Origin: Pontimonas sp.
Lineage (GTDB): Bacteria; Actinomycetota; Actinomycetes; Actinomycetales; Microbacteriaceae
DNA length: 7,857 nt
Reading direction: 5' to 3'
Assembly (NCBI GenBank): GCA_017852615.1
Contig: JAFMKX010000045.1
Coordinates: 1 to 7,857, forward strand
Below are positions 6,493-7,857 of the stretch, piece after piece. Each line of letters starts with the position of its first letter. Position 1 is the first letter of the stretch. Below the pieces are notes generated by a model. The model was not told the origin of the DNA and searched no databases. It was given only the letters and a program-made list of their open reading frames with translations. A program made the translations under genes and the position numbers.

Positions 6493-7725
6493 ATGACTAC
6501 CATCGTCGTTACCGGTTTAGGTACTACCTCGCCACTGGGTGGCGATGTGGCCTCGACCTGGAAAGCCCTGCTTGCAGGAGAATCTGGCGTCACGACCCTG
6601 GAGCATGAGTGGGTAGCACAGCATGAACTACCGGTCACCTTTGCCGCACAGGCCAAGGTGCCCGCCGAAGAGGTCCTCACCCGCCAAGAAACCAAACGCC
6701 TCGATCCCTCCGCCCAGTTTGCGCTGATTTCCGCGCGAGAAGCCTGGGCAGATGCCGGTTCACCCGAGGTGGACCCGGAGCGTATTTTGGTCGACTACGC
6801 CACCGGCATCGGTGGACTGTGGACGCTCTTGGATGGCTGGGACACTCTGCGAGAAAAGGGTCCGAGGCGGGTATTGCCCATGACGATTCCTATGCTGATG
6901 CCCAACGCCGCGGCTGCTGCGGTGAGTATGGGTCTTGGCGCCAAGGGCGGTGCCCGCACCGTGGTCTCCGCCTGTGCCTCAGGCACCGAATCCATCGCCA
7001 ACGCGTATGAGCACCTGCAGCTGGGATTGGCTGATGTCGTCGTGGCAGGGGGAACCGAAGCCGTGATTCACCCGCTTCCGATTGCTGCTTTTGCGGCAAT
7101 GCAAGCACTCTCCAAGCGAAACGATGACCCTGCCCGCGCCTCACGGCCCTATGACAAAGACCGTGACGGCTTTGTCTTAGGTGAGGGTGCAGCGACGTTA
7201 GTTCTCGAAACCCTCGAGCACGCCACCGCGCGCGGTGCGAAAATCTATGCCGAACTTGCCGGAGGCGGCATTACGAGTGACTCGTATCACATCACTGCCC
7301 CAGACCCCGAGGGCTTGGGAGCATCTCGTGCCGTTCATGCAGCTCTGAAGCAAGCCAGCGCCAGCGTGAATGACGTGACACACATTAATGCCCACGCCAC
7401 GTCCACCCCGGTGGGCGATATTGCCGAATTTGCTGCACTCAAGAGCGTGTTTGGCGATCGTGTGGGTTCGATTCCTGTCTCGGCAACGAAGGCCGCAACC
7501 GGTCACCTTTTGGGTGGAACAGGTGCGCTAGAGGCCCTCTTCACGGTTCTTGCGGTTCACGAACGAACCGCTCCACCGACCATCAACCTCGATAACCAGG
7601 ACGAAGAAATCCCTCTGGATGTGGTGACCTCACCACGGGATCTCGGCCAAGGCCCCCAGCTGGCGATTAGTAACTCGTTTGGTTTTGGTGGACACAACGC
7701 CGTGGTCGCCTTTAGAAACGTCTAA
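6493..7725 (+). CDS. fabF: Beta-ketoacyl-ACP synthase II (FabF)
   Basis: FabF condenses acyl-ACP with malonyl-ACP in the elongation rounds of FAS II. The 410-residue protein has the KAS I/II Cys-His-His triad: Cys161 in SACASGTES, His301 in NAHATSTPVGD and His338 in KAATGHLLGG, with the conserved Lys333 between the histidines. The N-terminus VVTGLGTTSPLG and the C-terminal NSFGFGGHNA (394-403) are typical. The usual glycine of NAHGTST is alanine here, a conservative change. I chose the ATG at 6493 because it begins the canonical MTTIVVTGLG strand. The frame is open 22 codons further upstream, overlapping acpP, but that part is not FabF-like. The ribosome-binding site is weak (GGGG, 6480-6483), and those G bases could pair with CCCC (6469-6472). 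The 25-nt gap to acpP and shared strand indicate one operon. Confidence 0.96.
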   Translation: MTTIVVTGLGTTSPLGGDVASTWKALLAGESGVTTLEHEWVAQHELPVTFAAQAKVPAEEVLTRQETKRLDPSAQFALISAREAWADAGSPEVDPERILVDYATGIGGLWTLLDGWDTLREKGPRRVLPMTIPMLMPNAAAAAVSMGLGAKGGARTVVSACASGTESIANAYEHLQLGLADVVVAGGTEAVIHPLPIAAFAAMQALSKRNDDPARASRPYDKDRDGFVLGEGAATLVLETLEHATARGAKIYAELAGGGITSDSYHITAPDPEGLGASRAVHAALKQASASVNDVTHINAHATSTPVGDIAEFAALKSVFGDRVGSIPVSATKAATGHLLGGTGALEALFTVLAVHERTAPPTINLDNQDEEIPLDVVTSPRDLGQGPQLAISNSFGFGGHNAVVAFRNV

Positions 7726-7737
7726 ACCGAGTATTTC

Positions 7738-7753
7738 CCCAGCACCAACTGGG
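7738..7753 (+). terminator. Short inverted repeat just after fabF, possible weak terminator
   Basis: CCCAG (7738-7742) and CTGGG (7749-7753) form a perfect 5-bp stem with a 6-nt loop, 12 nt after the fabF stop. No T run follows, so it is a poor intrinsic terminator, though GC-rich actinobacteria often use hairpins without U tracts. This could equally be chance, with the operon reading on into the next gene. Confidence 0.25.
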
Positions 7754-7767
7754 AGTTCACCAAGAAA

Positions 7768-7783
7768 CTGACCATTCGGTCAG
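7768..7783. promoter_or_regulatory. Operator-like inverted repeat CTGACC-ATTC-GGTCAG
   Basis: Two perfect 6-bp arms flank a 4-nt centre. The pattern TGACC-N4-GGTCA resembles palindromes commonly bound by TetR-family repressors. It ends 33 nt before the GTG of a partial TetR-like gene and overlaps or adjoins the expected -35 region of that gene's putative promoter, so it may be an autoregulatory operator. As RNA it would form a 6-bp tetraloop hairpin and could instead help end fabF transcription, but no T run follows. Confidence 0.5.
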
Positions 7784-7803
7784 GATTCACAGGATGTGCC
7801 CCC

Positions 7804-7809
7804 TAGGCT
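7804..7809 (+). promoter_or_regulatory. Putative -10 box (TAGGCT) for the downstream partial gene
   Basis: TAGGCT fits the actinobacterial TANNNT -10 pattern. Its end is 7 nt before the GTG at 7817, so transcription could begin at the start codon itself and give a leaderless mRNA. The -35 position (around 7780-7786) has no good TTGACA match but falls at the edge of the inverted repeat at 7768-7783. The same bases also offer a minimal AGG (7805-7807) as a ribosome-binding site if the transcript starts further upstream. Confidence 0.35.
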
Positions 7810-7816
7810 CGCCTGC

Positions 7817-7857
7817 GTGAGTGTTCGAGATCAGATAATTTCCTCCGCGCTGGAGCT
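7817..7857 (+). CDS. N-terminal fragment of a probable TetR-family transcriptional regulator
   Basis: Thirteen codons from a GTG run open to the window edge and read MSVRDQIISSALE, with the final two bases fitting a leucine codon. This matches the opening helix of TetR-family DNA-binding domains, typically R-x-x-I-x-x-A-A-L-E-L-F, but the fragment is short and the rest of the helix-turn-helix is outside the window. An alternative in-frame GTG at 7796 would add seven residues that do not look TetR-like. The GTG at 7821 in another frame stops after five codons. The gene is on the same strand as fabF, 91 nt downstream, with an operator-like repeat in between. If confirmed, it could be a second regulator linked to lipid metabolism; that role is only inferred from its location. 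Confidence 0.5.
   Translation, partial: MSVRDQIISSALE

Noticed and set aside
7738..7783. Two inverted repeats after fabF read as a strong tandem terminator
   Set aside because: Neither stem is followed by a T run and the stems are short; the second fits an operator before the next gene better.
1..7857. A mobile element, defence island or biosynthetic novelty in the window
   Set aside because: All full-length genes are recognisable core metabolism or its regulator, with tight operon spacing and no transposase, integrase, terminal repeats or unexplained coding stretch.

Overview
The window looks like chromosomal housekeeping DNA from an actinobacterium. The best fit is Micrococcales, probably Microbacteriaceae. 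The reasons are the moderately high GC content, the homodimer-type pyruvate dehydrogenase E1 (AceE) directly followed by a PucR-type regulator, and the fabD-fabH-acpP-fabF order behind that regulator. I assign this from protein-family resemblance and gene order, not from a database search.

Layout. The left edge holds the 5' part of a tRNA-Val(TAC) gene on the minus strand. A divergent intergenic region (54-200) follows, with an inverted repeat, a plausible aceE promoter and a strong potential stem-loop. The plus strand then carries aceE (201-2930), a fasR-like PucR regulator (2963-4162), fabD (4242-5159), fabH (5156-6157, overlapping fabD by 4 nt), acpP (6219-6467) and fabF (6493-7725). A perfect 17-bp palindrome spans the fasR stop codon, just upstream of fabD. 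After fabF, a short intergenic region holds two inverted repeats. The window closes with the first 13 codons of a further plus-strand gene starting GTG at 7817, whose N-terminus resembles TetR-family repressors.

How the genes work together. AceE decarboxylates pyruvate for acetyl-CoA formation. FabD loads malonyl groups onto AcpP, FabH makes the first condensation with an acyl-CoA primer, and FabF carries out the elongating condensations. The PucR-type protein is probably the local transcriptional activator of the fab genes, as described for FasR of Streptomyces coelicolor. The reductases, the dehydratase and acetyl-CoA carboxylase needed for a full FAS II cycle are not in this window.

I see no mobile element, CRISPR array, phage gene or unknown multi-gene system. 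The parts most worth following up are regulatory: the palindrome before fabD, the operator-like repeat plus possible leaderless promoter before the partial TetR-like gene, the stem-loop before aceE, and two mutually exclusive hairpins before acpP.
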